Below are positions 1-8,225 of a stretch of DNA of 64,000 nt, in pieces. The position numbers and the translations under genes are program-made. The stretch lies in assembly GCA_023460955.1 (NCBI GenBank), contig JAEWOH010000070.1, positions 184,709 through 248,708 on the forward strand, in the 5' to 3' direction. The notes beneath the pieces are model-generated. The model was not told the DNA's origin. It saw nothing but the letters and a program-made list of their open reading frames with translations, and did not search any database. Every line of letters starts with the position of its first letter. Position 1 is the stretch's first letter. The DNA is from Bacillota bacterium (lineage in GTDB: Bacteria > Bacillota > Clostridia > Acetivibrionales > DSM-1351).

Positions 1-1806
1 CTGCTTCACTGTTTTTTGAGAGCGTCGCTGTTCCTTCTGTAAATGTCGCTGCCGCACTAGAATTGTATGCCGCGTCGTTTGCAATGCCGCCTACCGCGGG
101 AGCTGTTTTGTCAATGGTAAACGAAACGGTGGTGGTGTTTCCTGCATCGTCAGTAACCATAAGCGTATAGTTGCCTTCTGCGGCTATTGGCGTACCTGAG
201 GTGTATGCAGCTGGAGTTTCGCCGTCTTTTGCAAGAGTAGCAGTTCCTTCGTTAAAGGTGGGTGATACAGTCGCATTATACAGACTATCGTCACTGACAA
301 CACCCACAGTTGGTGCAGTTCTGTCAATTGTGAAGCTGACGGTGTTACTGTTGCCCGCGGTATCGGTGACCACTAGCACATAGCTGCCTTCTTCTGTTAT
401 GGGGGCGCTGCTCAGATAAGGTGCAGCTGCTTCACTGTTTTTTGAGAGCGTTGCTGTTCCTTCTGTAAATGTCCCTGCCACATCGATATTGTACTTTCCG
501 TTATTTGTAACGCCGCCTACAGCGGGAGGAGTTTTGTCGATGGTAAACGAAACGGTTGTCATGTTTCCTGCGTCGTCAATGACTCCAAGAAAATATACGC
601 CTTCAGCCGCTATTGGCGTACCTGAGGTGTATGCAGTCGACGCTCCGTCGACTTTTGAAAGAGTAGCAGTTCCTTCGCTGAATGTGGGAGCTACAGTCAC
701 ATTATACAGACCGCCATTGGTGACAGAACCCACAGTTGGTGCTGTTCTGTCAATGGCGAAGTGTAACGTATTGCTGTTGCCGGCGGCATCGGTGACCACC
801 AGTACATAGCTGCCTTCATCTGTTATGAAGGTATTACTCAAATAAGGTGTGGCAGCTTCACTGTTCTTTGTCAGCGTAGCTGTACCCTCTCCAAATAACG
901 CTACAGCACCTAAAAAGTAATATCCGTAATTTGTAATGCCGGCTACAGAGGGAGGTGTTTTGTCAATTGTAAAAGAAATTGTGGTGCTGTTTCCGGCACC
1001 GTCTATAACCACCAGCACATAGTTACCTTCTGCGGCTATTGGCGTACCTGAGGAGTATGCAGCCGGCGCTCCGCCGTCTTTTGAAAGAGAGGCTGTTCCT
1101 TCGTTAAAGGTGGGAGATACGGTCACGTTATAAAGACCGCCATCGTTGACGACACCCACAGTCGGTGCAGTCCTATCAATTGTGAAGCTGACGGTATTGC
1201 TGTTGCCCGCGGCATCGGTGACCACCAGTACATAGCTGCCTTCATCTGTTATGGAGGCTCCGCTCATATAAGGTGCAGCTGCTTCACTGTTCTTTGAGAG
1301 CGTCGCTGTTCCTTCTGTAAATGTTCCTGCCACATCGATATTGTACTTTCCGTTATTTGTAATGCCGCCTACAGCAGGAGGAGTCTTGTCGATGGTAAAT
1401 GAAACGGTGGTAGTGTTTCCTGCACCGTCCTTAACCACAAGAACATACTCGCCTTCTGGGGCTATTGGCGTACCTGAGGAGTATGCAGCCGACGCTCCGC
1501 CGTCTTTTGCAAGAGTAGCAGTTCCTTCGTTAAAGGTAGGAGATACGGTCACGTTATAAAGACCGCCATCGCTGACAACACCCACAGTCGGTGCAGTTCT
1601 GTCAATGCTGAAGCTGACGGTATTGCTGTTACCCGCTGCATCGGTGACCACCAGCACATAGCTGCCTTCTTCTGTTATGGGGGCACCGCTCAGATAAGGT
1701 GCAGCTGCTTCACTGTTTTTTGAGAGAGTCGCTGTTCCTTCTGTAAATGTTCCTGCCACATCCCTGTTGTATTTTACATTATTTGCAACGCCGCCCACAG
1801 CAGGAG
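1..1806 (-). repeat. Tandem 426-bp super-repeat encoding pairs of Ig-like domains
   Basis: The same coding block recurs with exact 426-bp spacing: equivalent positions are 121, 547, 973 and 1399. Each block of 142 codons holds two alternating, diverged ~71-residue Ig-like units, one ending near EGSYVLVVTDAAGNSNTVSF and one near EGEYVLVVKDGAGNTTTVSF. Copies differ by scattered substitutions and no length change is seen. The array continues past the left edge, so copy number is at least four and probably more. The right boundary is where similarity ends at the FPPAVGGVAN segment. Confidence 0.88.
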
Positions 1807-3775
1807 GAAAGATATCGATTTCTACAATTAGTACCTCAGAGGCAGCACTTAAATTTCCTGCCGAGTCTTTTGCTTTAGCTGTTAAGTTATATGTTCCCCA
1901 AGATAATTCTGAAACTGTGATACTCCATAAGCCACTTTCATTTACAGTGGTGGTGCCAAGGGGGATGGAAGAATTATAGAGAGTAACTGTACTGTTTGCT
2001 TCGGCTGTGCCGGTAAATGTTGGTGTAGTAACTTTTGTTATGTTATCTGTATTTGATAATCCTGAATCTGAAGCTGCAATCAAATCAGGTGCTGATGGTG
2101 CAGCTGGAGCAATTCCGTCTACTAAAACGCCTGTAGCCGTACTTCCCGTGAACTGCACCTGTGTCCCGTTACCTGCTGGGTTACCGTCTGCATCTTTTAT
2201 GACCCCACCGTTAAGGGTAATATTATTATTTAAGGACACACCGTCAGAGTCTGAGTCTCCTGAAACGATGGTGTACCTAAAAACAAGTGCTGTTCCGCCG
2301 GTGCCACTGAAATATGCTGCATGAACAGTTGAACTTCCGAGGGTCAGAGTTAAATATGGAGTTCCGTTGGTTGTTACCACATTCATAGGGGTGCTGAAAT
2401 TAACAGTATAATCCAGATTTTGCCCGATAGCATATGTACCGTTGGCTGGAACAGAAACTGAAGAAACCGCCAGATTGGGCACGTTACTGACAGTAACACT
2501 ATTTCCTGAGAGATCGGCCACTAGGATTGTACTATCAGCTCCGGCAGCCCAATCTTCTGCTGCCGAGATATTGTAGGTTGTTCCATCCTGCGAACTGGTG
2601 CCATTCTTATTGAGTATAGAATTAACGTTTAGCTTATCATTTTGGCTCAGATTTACTGTAAAATTGGTTGCGCTAGTAAGGTCAACATTAGGTGTACTTG
2701 CTGTTAAAGTGCAGGTTGCTCCGCCTTCACCCTTTAGTGACAGTTTTGAGACGTCGATATCATTTGCCACACCTGATCGTACTAAAAGGTTTGTACCTGA
2801 TACCACCAAAGTACCGGTACTAAAATTATAGGTTGCACTGGTAAGCGTCGGAATAGGTACATTGCTGATTGTCAAGGCTGTGTTCCCAACAGAACCAGAA
2901 ACGTTCCAACCACTTGCTGAAGACAGCAAGTATGCTGTCCCTGATGTGGAGACAAAACCGTTTTTATTGAGAATCATGTTAACGGCTACTTTATCGGCAG
3001 CACTCAAGGTTAACGAAAACGATGTGGCTGAAGATATATCGGTATTTGGTGTACCTGACAATGTGCGGGTTGATCCGCCTTCACCTATTAATGTCAGCTT
3101 GGATGCAACTATGTCGTTGGCAAGTCCATCTACAGATTGAAAATTGGTGCCGGTCACTGATAAAATACCTGTTCCCGCATCGTAGGAAGCACTGGAAATA
3201 GTTGGTGTGGGAACTGAAGGAACAATATCCAGGTCGTCCAGCATTATTCCTGTGGAGTCTGAATAAAGGGATATGTCTACGCTATTTATCGAAACGAAAT
3301 TTGATTGGAATTTTGAAAATTCTGCCATAGAACTGCACGGCATATCTAAAGTTCCTGATGAGTTCGATTTGATCTTATAATTCCCTCCAAAAAAACTAGG
3401 ATCGCCAAATAGCAGCGAATTTAATGTAAAAGCATCACCAAATGAGCCATTCCCATCGATATCAACGTCAATACTGATAGTGGAGCCCGGAGTTATCCCT
3501 TCAATAATTGCATAATGGGTGGAATTGTTGGTAGTTAATTCAGAACTACCATCATTTGCGATAAACCATGTTCCAGAAGATGGTGCTGTGATACGGACTA
3601 TAATTCCGGATGTGTTATTTTTTGTTGTTAAAATATTTGCATTAATGGTGTTTGTGACTTGGCTATCCTCAAAAGAAAATGCAGCTCCATCCGCGTTAAC
3701 CGGCGCAGTCATTGAGAGTAGCGATGTCATTAAAATACACAATACCAGCAAAATACTAATAATTCGTTTTTTCAT
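1..3775 (-). CDS. Secreted multi-domain Ig-like repeat protein, C-terminal part beyond window
   Basis: Reading the minus strand from the ATG at 3775 (ribosome site AAGGAGGATC just before it) gives one uninterrupted frame of about 1,258 codons that leaves the left edge. It starts with a signal peptide (MKKRIISILLVLCILMTSLL, Ala-rich cleavage region near residue 30). A unique beta-rich region follows to about residue 190, then two related ~117-residue units beginning PTISSASYDAGTG and PTLTSATYNFSTG, a DSDSDGVSLNNN segment, a Big_3-like domain (SNTDNITKVTTPTFTGTAE), and finally tandem ~71-residue Ig-like domains rich in YVLVVTDAAGN and TVSFTIDKTAP. It is expected outside the cell as an adhesin, matrix or carbohydrate-interacting protein. 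No anchor, dockerin or catalytic domain is visible because the C terminus is missing. The family call (bacterial Ig-like repeat protein) is firm; function is unknown. Confidence 0.9.
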   Translation of the reverse strand, partial: MKKRIISILLVLCILMTSLLSMTAPVNADGAAFSFEDSQVTNTINANILTTKNNTSGIIVRITAPSSGTWFIANDGSSELTTNNSTHYAIIEGITPGSTISIDVDIDGNGSFGDAFTLNSLLFGDPSFFGGNYKIKSNSSGTLDMPCSSMAEFSKFQSNFVSINSVDISLYSDSTGIMLDDLDIVPSVPTPTISSASYDAGTGILSVTGTNFQSVDGLANDIVASKLTLIGEGGSTRTLSGTPNTDISSATSFSLTLSAADKVAVNMILNKNGFVSTSGTAYLLSSASGWNVSGSVGNTALTISNVPIPTLTSATYNFSTGTLVVSGTNLLVRSGVANDIDVSKLSLKGEGGATCTLTASTPNVDLTSATNFTVNLSQNDKLNVNSILNKNGTSSQDGTTYNISAAEDWAAGADSTILVADLSGNSVTVSNVPNLAVSSVSVPANGTYAIGQNLDYTVNFSTPMNVVTTNGTPYLTLTLGSSTVHAAYFSGTGGTALVFRYTIVSGDSDSDGVSLNNNITLNGGVIKDADGNPAGNGTQVQFTGSTATGVLVDGIAPAAPSAPDLIAASDSGLSNTDNITKVTTPTFTGTAEANSTVTLYNSSIPLGTTTVNESGLWSITVSELSWGTYNLTAKAKDSAGNLSAASEVLIVEIDIFPPAVGGVANNVKYNRDVAGTFTEGTATLSKNSEAAAPYLSGAPITEEGSYVLVVTDAAGNSNTVSFSIDRTAPTVGVVSDGGLYNVTVSPTFNEGTATLAKDGGASAAYSSGTPIAPEGEYVLVVKDGAGNTTTVSFTIDKTPPAVGGITNNGKYNIDVAGTFTEGTATLSKNSEAAAPYMSGASITDEGSYVLVVTDAAGNSNTVSFTIDRTAPTVGVVNDGGLYNVTVSPTFNEGTASLSKDGGAPAAYSSGTPIAAEGNYVLVVIDGAGNSTTISFTIDKTPPSVAGITNYGYYFLGAVALFGEGTATLTKNSEAATPYLSNTFITDEGSYVLVVTDAAGNSNTLHFAIDRTAPTVGSVTNGGLYNVTVAPTFSEGTATLSKVDGASTAYTSGTPIAAEGVYFLGVIDDAGNMTTVSFTIDKTPPAVGGVTNNGKYNIDVAGTFTEGTATLSKNSEAAAPYLSSAPITEEGSYVLVVTDTAGNSNTVSFTIDRTAPTVGVVSDDSLYNATVSPTFNEGTATLAKDGETPAAYTSGTPIAAEGNYTLMVTDDAGNTTTVSFTIDKTAPAVGGIANDAAYNSSAAATFTEGTATLSKNSEA
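2480..3207 (-). repeat. Two-copy ~350-bp repeat inside the Ig-like protein
   Basis: Two successive segments of the surface protein share the order: SA-Y-D/F-GTG, GTN, ANDI-SKL, GEGG, SATSF/NF, ILNKNG. They begin at about 3207 and 2857 on the minus strand, a period of about 350 bp (117 residues). They are more diverged from each other than the 426-bp blocks. Boundaries are approximate. Confidence 0.7.
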
Positions 3776-3803
3776 TTCTGATCCTCCTTAAATTACGTTT
3801 GTA

Positions 3804-4028
3804 TTACTTCATGACCTTTCTTGGCCAGTAACATACTCCCACTTCCAGGGCGCGAGGCCTGTCCAGGTGGAAGTCTGCATGCCGGCAGTACCAGCATTCG
3901 CACATGCCGATGGCTGCACCCTCCCTCGGGATAAAGGCCGGGCAGTTCTGTTTAGGCCAGACATTTCCTTCTGAGTTAGGTGCTTGAAGGGGTGCAGTCA
4001 CTTGCCATAGATTAACCAGCTCTGCCAT
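3804..4028 (-). CDS. Small cysteine-rich hypothetical protein
   Basis: A 74-residue protein beginning MAELVNLWQ. This ATG is chosen over an in-frame ATG 36 bp upstream because AAGGAGGTGAG sits directly before it. It has five cysteines, including a CECWYC cluster and single Cys in NCPAF and GVCYW, plus several His, a pattern that could bind a metal. There is no signal peptide or membrane segment. Its stop lies 28 bp before the start of the large Ig-like surface protein, in the same direction, so the two are probably co-transcribed. I do not recognise the family. Confidence 0.65.
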   Translation of the reverse strand: MAELVNLWQVTAPLQAPNSEGNVWPKQNCPAFIPREGAAIGMCECWYCRHADFHLDRPRALEVGVCYWPRKVMK

Positions 4029-4075
4029 TTTCTCACCTCCTTGAGCATGACCACAGAATAGCACAAAAAAATCAA

Positions 4076-4109
4076 AAAACGACCCAAATGTAAATTGGGG
4101 TGGTTTTTA
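4076..4109 (-). terminator. Rho-independent terminator after the AgrC-like kinase gene
   Basis: On the minus strand an AACCACCCCAA / TTTGGGTCGTT hairpin (small mismatches) is followed by a T-rich run (TTTTTTGATTTTTTT). It lies between the kinase gene and the small Cys-rich gene and so separates the two minus-strand operons. Confidence 0.6.
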
Positions 4110-4166
4110 CGCAGAATGTTCTGAAAAAACCTGAAAATAAATTCTGCAAATCAGACTAAGATTATT

Positions 4167-5453
4167 TTAGAGTAGCAACCGTACATTAAATACACCGTCA
4201 CGAGTGCGGTAAATCACTTGCCCACTATACCGTTCTGCAAAGGCCTGAACGCTTTTTGTACCGATGCCGTGACCATCATTCAGTGATAGTGGATTGCCTT
4301 TATTATCCAGAGAAATCTTGCCGACACAAGAGTTTTCTACCTCTATAATCACCTGACTTGTGAATATACCGATACATCGGATATAACGCTTTACTTCCGG
4401 CTGTAGCTTTTCACAAGCATGTATTGCGTTTTCAATCAGGTTGGAAAGCGCAATGGTGAGCTCCAGTGAATCAATTGGAAGCTTTGCCGGTATATCAAGC
4501 TTGATATCGCAATCTATTCCGGCTTTATCAGCAAGACTAAAATAATAGCTTACAGCTGCATTAACGACCGGATTTTCACACCAGCTTCTTGTAGTTACAA
4601 GAGGTACATGGGACTGCTGTTCCAGCATGGTAATTGCGGCAGCAGTCTGCTCCTGCCTCAGAAGCTCCAGCAGGGTGTTGTTGAAATGGCGCCTGTCGTG
4701 GTTTAGGATACTCATCTTACGTTCGGCTTGATCCATTAAGGAAAGACGTTGTTCCATAGACATTGTGGAAAGCCGAAGCAAAGTCTGACCGTTTTGCATT
4801 TTGAGATTTTCCTCACGCAAGGTGTATTCGCGGGAAAGGGCCTTTAGAGAATAAAAAACAGAAGAATAGGCTGCAAGCGTCACAAATACAAGCAGCACCA
4901 GGGGGACGGCCTCCTCTCTGAGTGTGGAGATAATGTCCTTGCTACTCCAGAAATAATAGTTAAAAGAAGTGTTTATTGCTACTGCCACAAAGAAAAAGTC
5001 GTTCCAACGCTCAACCATCTGACGGTAGAGTGGTCGTACATAACGCCGAAGCAGGAAAACTATAGCAAGAAAAAGTATAAGCCTCAGAACGGTGTTAGCA
5101 TATTTGGGATAAGGAAGGTGACGGGACCCGAGAAAACTTAGTACAATTACGGCGACGCCGAAGTTCTGAATTGTAATATAGCTAAATAACCATTGCATGA
5201 AGCTGTCCTTAAACAATGGCTTAATAGCAAAGCATATCAACGCAAAAAGGATTAAATCCAGCTTGGAAAGAAGTGTAAGATCCTCTAGCAGATAGCAGTA
5301 CAGAGATAAAGCAAGATCCGCAAGAATAATGCAAAACATTGCAAATTGGGTAACCTTTTTACTGTATTTAGGCTGAAGCAGCGTAATCATAAGCACCACG
5401 TTCATGACAGTATAAACTGCACCTCTCAGAAAATCCGGTAACAAGTCTTCCAC
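4167..5453 (-). CDS. AgrC-like GHKL sensor histidine kinase
   Basis: A 428-residue membrane kinase. The first ~210 residues form about six hydrophobic segments, a membrane sensor of the AgrC type without a large external domain. A coiled linker leads to the dimerisation and phosphoacceptor segment SILNHDRRHFNNTL (His near residue 250). The GHKL ATPase domain follows, with N-box SNLIENAIHAC near 340 and G-box GHGIGTKSV near 393. The start is GTG with GGGAGGG upstream, two bases after the stop of the LytTR regulator, so the pair is one operon. AgrC proteins usually sense peptides, but no agrB or agrD gene lies nearby, so the signal is unknown. Confidence 0.88.
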   Translation of the reverse strand: MEDLLPDFLRGAVYTVMNVVLMITLLQPKYSKKVTQFAMFCIILADLALSLYCYLLEDLTLLSKLDLILFALICFAIKPLFKDSFMQWLFSYITIQNFGVAVIVLSFLGSRHLPYPKYANTVLRLILFLAIVFLLRRYVRPLYRQMVERWNDFFFVAVAINTSFNYYFWSSKDIISTLREEAVPLVLLVFVTLAAYSSVFYSLKALSREYTLREENLKMQNGQTLLRLSTMSMEQRLSLMDQAERKMSILNHDRRHFNNTLLELLRQEQTAAAITMLEQQSHVPLVTTRSWCENPVVNAAVSYYFSLADKAGIDCDIKLDIPAKLPIDSLELTIALSNLIENAIHACEKLQPEVKRYIRCIGIFTSQVIIEVENSCVGKISLDNKGNPLSLNDGHGIGTKSVQAFAERYSGQVIYRTRDGVFNVRLLL

Positions 5454-5455
5454 TA

Positions 5456-6187
5456 CTAACCCTCCCTTCCGAATCTGAAATCCAGATAGGCATCGCGCAC
5501 CGTGGTGTAAAGCTTTTTAGAAACAGGTACGCGGAAATTTCTTCGCAATAGAAACTCTTCTTTATCCAGCCGTTCCACGCGCTTCAGATTCACTGCAAAG
5601 GAAACGTGGGGTTGGAGGAAATATCCGCTTTCCAGCAGAGGTGCAATATGCTCGGAAAAACGGCATGAAAGAGTACAGGTCTCCACTTGCTCGCCGCTTA
5701 CAAGAAAGTATTTCACAGTCCGATGCGAATATTCGCAGTATGAGATTTCACTAACAAGTAGCGTTCGTAACCCTATCTTGGTTTTTATAGTAATACAAGT
5801 TTCTTCTCCCATGTTAGCCTTTGTGACCGATAAAGTGAGGGTATCAAAGAGCTTCTGCTTGTCAATGGGCTTGAGCAGATAGTTTATGGGGTTCGCTGTA
5901 AAGGATTGGAGCGCGAAGCCCGGTTCAGTGGATACATAAATAATCTGGGCTTCCCGATCCAGTTGGCGAATTTGTTTACCAATGTCAATTCCGTTAATCA
6001 TCGGCATTACAATATCCAATATGTAAATATGAAACCGTTCGGTCTCACTGGCTGTCAGCAGCCTGTCGGGATGACCAAACTGCTTTACCTCCGCAATTAG
6101 TCGGTGGGACTCAAGGTATTCGTTTGTATAAGCTGAGATAACATCCAGATCTTTTGGTAAATCGTCGCAAATTGCAATACGTAGCAT
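5456..6187 (-). CDS. LytTR-family response regulator (AgrA/LytR-like)
   Basis: A 243-residue regulator. Residues 1-125 are a receiver domain with the acidic pair ICDD and phosphoacceptor Asp in YILDIVMP near residue 58. Residues ~135-240 are a LytTR DNA-binding domain (CITIKTKIGLRTLLVSEI; YFLQPHVSFAVNLKRV). AGAGGTCA precedes the ATG. It is the first gene of a two-gene operon with the GHKL kinase, its expected phosphodonor. LytTR regulators bind paired direct repeats; I could not single out such a pair near its own promoter, so targets are unknown. Confidence 0.9.
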   Translation of the reverse strand: MLRIAICDDLPKDLDVISAYTNEYLESHRLIAEVKQFGHPDRLLTASETERFHIYILDIVMPMINGIDIGKQIRQLDREAQIIYVSTEPGFALQSFTANPINYLLKPIDKQKLFDTLTLSVTKANMGEETCITIKTKIGLRTLLVSEISYCEYSHRTVKYFLVSGEQVETCTLSCRFSEHIAPLLESGYFLQPHVSFAVNLKRVERLDKEEFLLRRNFRVPVSKKLYTTVRDAYLDFRFGREG

Positions 6188-6487
6188 AAGTGACCTCTGT
6201 TTTTGAATTGGTGTTAATAATAAAATATTTTATCAGATTATGCTAGTTCATACAATTTGTGTCGAATAAATCCCAGGCAAAAAATATAAAGTTAATTGAA
6301 TATGGGTACGTGACTATGATATAACAAATATAAGCAAGCCAGAACATTAATCTAAAGAAAGATCCTGAAACAGCTGTGACTGAATTAAGGACGGCTAAAG
6401 TTTAACTGAATTTCATTAAAGTGAGCAGACGCGGTCAAGCGGAATTTAAAAAGTAATATTATCCTGTTTATGAAGGAGGTGCATATT
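6188..6487. other. Divergent intergenic region between LytTR and AraC-type genes
   Basis: This 300-bp AT-rich stretch separates two divergently transcribed regulator genes and must hold both promoters. I see no convincing consensus promoter, no small peptide gene of AgrD type with its own ribosome site, and no long dyad. The only clear signal is the AAGGAGGTG ribosome site at its right end. Confidence 0.5.
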
Positions 6488-7396
6488 ATGCATGCATGGG
6501 AAGCAATCCAGAAGACTCTGGATTATATTGAGGAACATATAGGAGAGGATATTATTATCGAGGAATTGTCTGAAATGGCTGCTCTGTCACTCTTCTATTA
6601 TCAACGGTTGTTCAGTCGTCTGGTAAAAAAGCCGGTGCGGGAATATATAAAACTTAGGCGTTTAGCCAATGCCTTAAAGGTTTTGGAAAACAAAAATCAC
6701 CGCATTCTTGACGTTGCGTTGGAATACGGTTTCAGCAGCCATGAAACATTTACCAGAGCATTTAAAGAGACCTATGGAATGACACCTGAACAATACCGGT
6801 TGAAGCCGGTGGCTCTTAACCAGTTTGATAAGCCTGATCTATTGCTTGGCTACACCTTGATTGATGAAGGTGTACCGCTTATTAGTGACGGGCTTGTTCT
6901 TGAAATGAATCGCAAAACTTTAAATGAACCAGTCTGTTTTATGGGCGTACTTGGTTATGTTCCTATTTCAGATCAATTACCTGTTGGGGAATCGACAGGC
7001 ATTGATATGCCGGGTGAGATATGGAGGCGTTTTCATCAAGAGAAAAACCGGATTCCCAGGATAATCAATGGGCGTGAATTAGGCGTTGCTTATATGGGAG
7101 ATGCGCCGGAGGGATGTTTTTCCTACTTCGCCGGAGCAGAGGTAGAGGCTGGAGCGTTGGATGAGAATTTTCAAACATGGCAGCTTCCGGCACGGGAGTA
7201 TGTGGTCTGTGGTTTCGAGGCGGAGAATTTCGATGAACTTGCCACCGTGGCACTTAACAAGGCTATAAAATACAGCGGCCTATGGCTGGAAAAGCACAAC
7301 TTGCAGATGGACATGTTTGTTCCTGAAATATATTATGGGAGCACAGCAGAAACCACCTATATGGAATTATATATACCCTTCAACGAAATTCAATAA
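6488..7396 (+). CDS. AraC-family transcriptional regulator with GyrI-like effector domain
   Basis: A 302-residue protein from the ATG at 6488 (MHAWEAIQKTL). An ATG 18 bp upstream lies inside the ribosome site GAAGGAGGTG and is not the start. Residues ~1-105 are the AraC double helix-turn-helix (LSEMAALSLFYYQRLFSRLV; ALEYGFSSHETFTRAFKE; GMTPEQYR). Residues ~125-300 resemble the GyrI-like/SOUL ligand-binding domain found in Rob- and BmrR-type regulators, which often sense small hydrophobic compounds. It stands alone, with a terminator behind it, so its target is probably itself or a distant gene. Confidence 0.88.
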   Translation: MHAWEAIQKTLDYIEEHIGEDIIIEELSEMAALSLFYYQRLFSRLVKKPVREYIKLRRLANALKVLENKNHRILDVALEYGFSSHETFTRAFKETYGMTPEQYRLKPVALNQFDKPDLLLGYTLIDEGVPLISDGLVLEMNRKTLNEPVCFMGVLGYVPISDQLPVGESTGIDMPGEIWRRFHQEKNRIPRIINGRELGVAYMGDAPEGCFSYFAGAEVEAGALDENFQTWQLPAREYVVCGFEAENFDELATVALNKAIKYSGLWLEKHNLQMDMFVPEIYYGSTAETTYMELYIPFNEIQ

Positions 7397-7461
7397 TGCG
7401 CCTGGTTAAAGGCGTATAACAAGCAATTTAACTTATAAATTATGCTTATTATACAAAAATT

Positions 7462-7500
7462 GAGAGGATTCCTATGATCATGGAACCTTCTCTTTTTTTT
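7462..7500 (+). terminator. Rho-independent terminator of the AraC-type gene
   Basis: GAGAGGATTCC and GGAACCTTCTC pair around a 9-nt loop with one mismatch and one G-U pair, followed directly by eight T residues. Confidence 0.8.
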
Positions 7501-7505
7501 GCCTA

Positions 7506-7706
7506 TTGTTTGTTTATACTAACGGCAGTCCTGCCATTTACGCGTATAAAGGAGATTTAAGCATAACAGGCGGAATCGTTGAAGCGACAGGCGGAAATAG
7601 TGATTTGGCCAGCGGTGGTCCGGGCGTCTATGTTTACGAGAAAGATACCAATATTAGGAATAAATGCATTATTGGCAAATCACGATGTTTATATTTTCAC
7701 CGGTAA
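7506..7706 (+). pseudogene. Fragment of a repeat-containing surface protein
   Basis: A short open frame (possible TTG start) carries the segment DLSITGGIVEATGGNSD and a GVYVYEK strand, typical of the Gly-rich beta-helix or beta-strand repeats of clostridial secreted proteins. It has no ribosome site, no signal peptide and a non-homologous tail, and it sits directly after a terminator. It looks like the remnant of a larger gene. Any function as a free peptide is unlikely. Confidence 0.5.
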
Positions 7707-7789
7707 ACTCTCTTGGTTGGCGTTTTTATTCTAAATAAAAATAGTATTTTTTTATTCATCATTCATTATTCATCATTTATTATTCAACC

Positions 7790-7847
7790 TTGACAATTTG
7801 GTCTATAATGTATAGACTAACTGTGTGAAGTTTATACATTATAGACC
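7790..7847 (+). promoter_or_regulatory. Promoter and paired operator of the BlaI-type repressor gene
   Basis: TTGACA at 7790 and TAGACT at 7813 are spaced 17 bp apart. A perfect 15-bp inverted repeat flanks the start region: GGTCTATAATGTATA (7800-7814) and TATACATTATAGACC (7833-7847). The left arm is itself a dyad, GTCTATA-ATG-TATAGAC (7801-7817). The core TACAnnATAGA/TCTATnnTGTA resembles BlaI/CopY operators, so the repressor encoded next probably controls its own transcription here. The sites are seen directly; the pairing with the repressor is inferred. Confidence 0.8.
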
Positions 7848-7860
7848 AAGGAGGCTTATC

Positions 7861-8223
7861 ATGAAGGAATATAAACTTGCAGAAGCCGAAGAAAAATTTG
7901 CAGAACTAATCTGGCAGAACGAGCCGGTTGGTTCCGGCGAGCTTGTTAAGATATGCGAAAAAACAATCAATTGGAAAAAGTCTACAACATATACAGTTTT
8001 GAAAAAACTTTGTGAAAAGGGTATTTTCCGAAATGAAAATACTGTAGTTTCTTCTTTAGTCACAAGGGATGAATACTTTACCAGGCTAAGTATTGGTTTT
8101 GTTGAGGATACCTATGGAGGGTCCTTGCCTAAATTTCTGACAGCTTTTATCAGTAGTAAAAAACTAAGTAAACGTCAGGCAGAGGAACTGAAGAGATTAA
8201 TTGATGAGCATAAGGAGGTGTAG
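7861..8223 (+). CDS. BlaI/MecI/CopY-family transcriptional repressor
   Basis: A 120-residue winged-helix protein, the usual length of the family. The ATG at 7861 follows AAGGAGGCTTATC; an in-frame ATG at 7825 lies inside the operator and is rejected. The DNA-binding region spans residues ~5-75 (FAELIWQNEPVGSGELVKIC; KKSTTYTVLKKLCEKGIF), and a dimerisation helix bundle follows (SKRQAEELKRLIDEH). BlaI family members are released by proteolysis or a metal signal; no BlaR1-type sensor protease lies beside it. The acyltransferase-like gene starts 2 bp after its stop, so the two are co-transcribed and co-regulated. Confidence 0.9.
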   Translation: MKEYKLAEAEEKFAELIWQNEPVGSGELVKICEKTINWKKSTTYTVLKKLCEKGIFRNENTVVSSLVTRDEYFTRLSIGFVEDTYGGSLPKFLTAFISSKKLSKRQAEELKRLIDEHKEV

Positions 8224-8225
8224 AG

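Noticed and set aside
171..3791. A series of plus-strand ORFs of 70-106 codons
   Set aside because: They are shadows of the continuous minus-strand Ig-like repeat gene, have no ribosome sites, and repeat only because the antisense gene repeats.
6470..6487. ATG at 6470 as start of the AraC-type gene
   Set aside because: The codons after it (AAG GAG GTG) are the ribosome binding site for the ATG at 6488.
6188..6487. Possible AgrD-like pheromone gene near the AgrC/AgrA pair
   Set aside because: No short frame with ribosome site, amphipathic leader and conserved Cys motif was found in the gap.
7752..7785. CRISPR-like or regulatory tandem repeat (ATTCATC/ATTATTC units)
   Set aside because: Units are short, imperfect and simple AT-rich sequence without spacers; no cas gene is present in the window.
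7825..7860. ATG at 7825 as start of the BlaI-type gene
   Set aside because: It lies in the operator region, lacks a ribosome site and adds non-homologous residues; 7861 has AAGGAGG.
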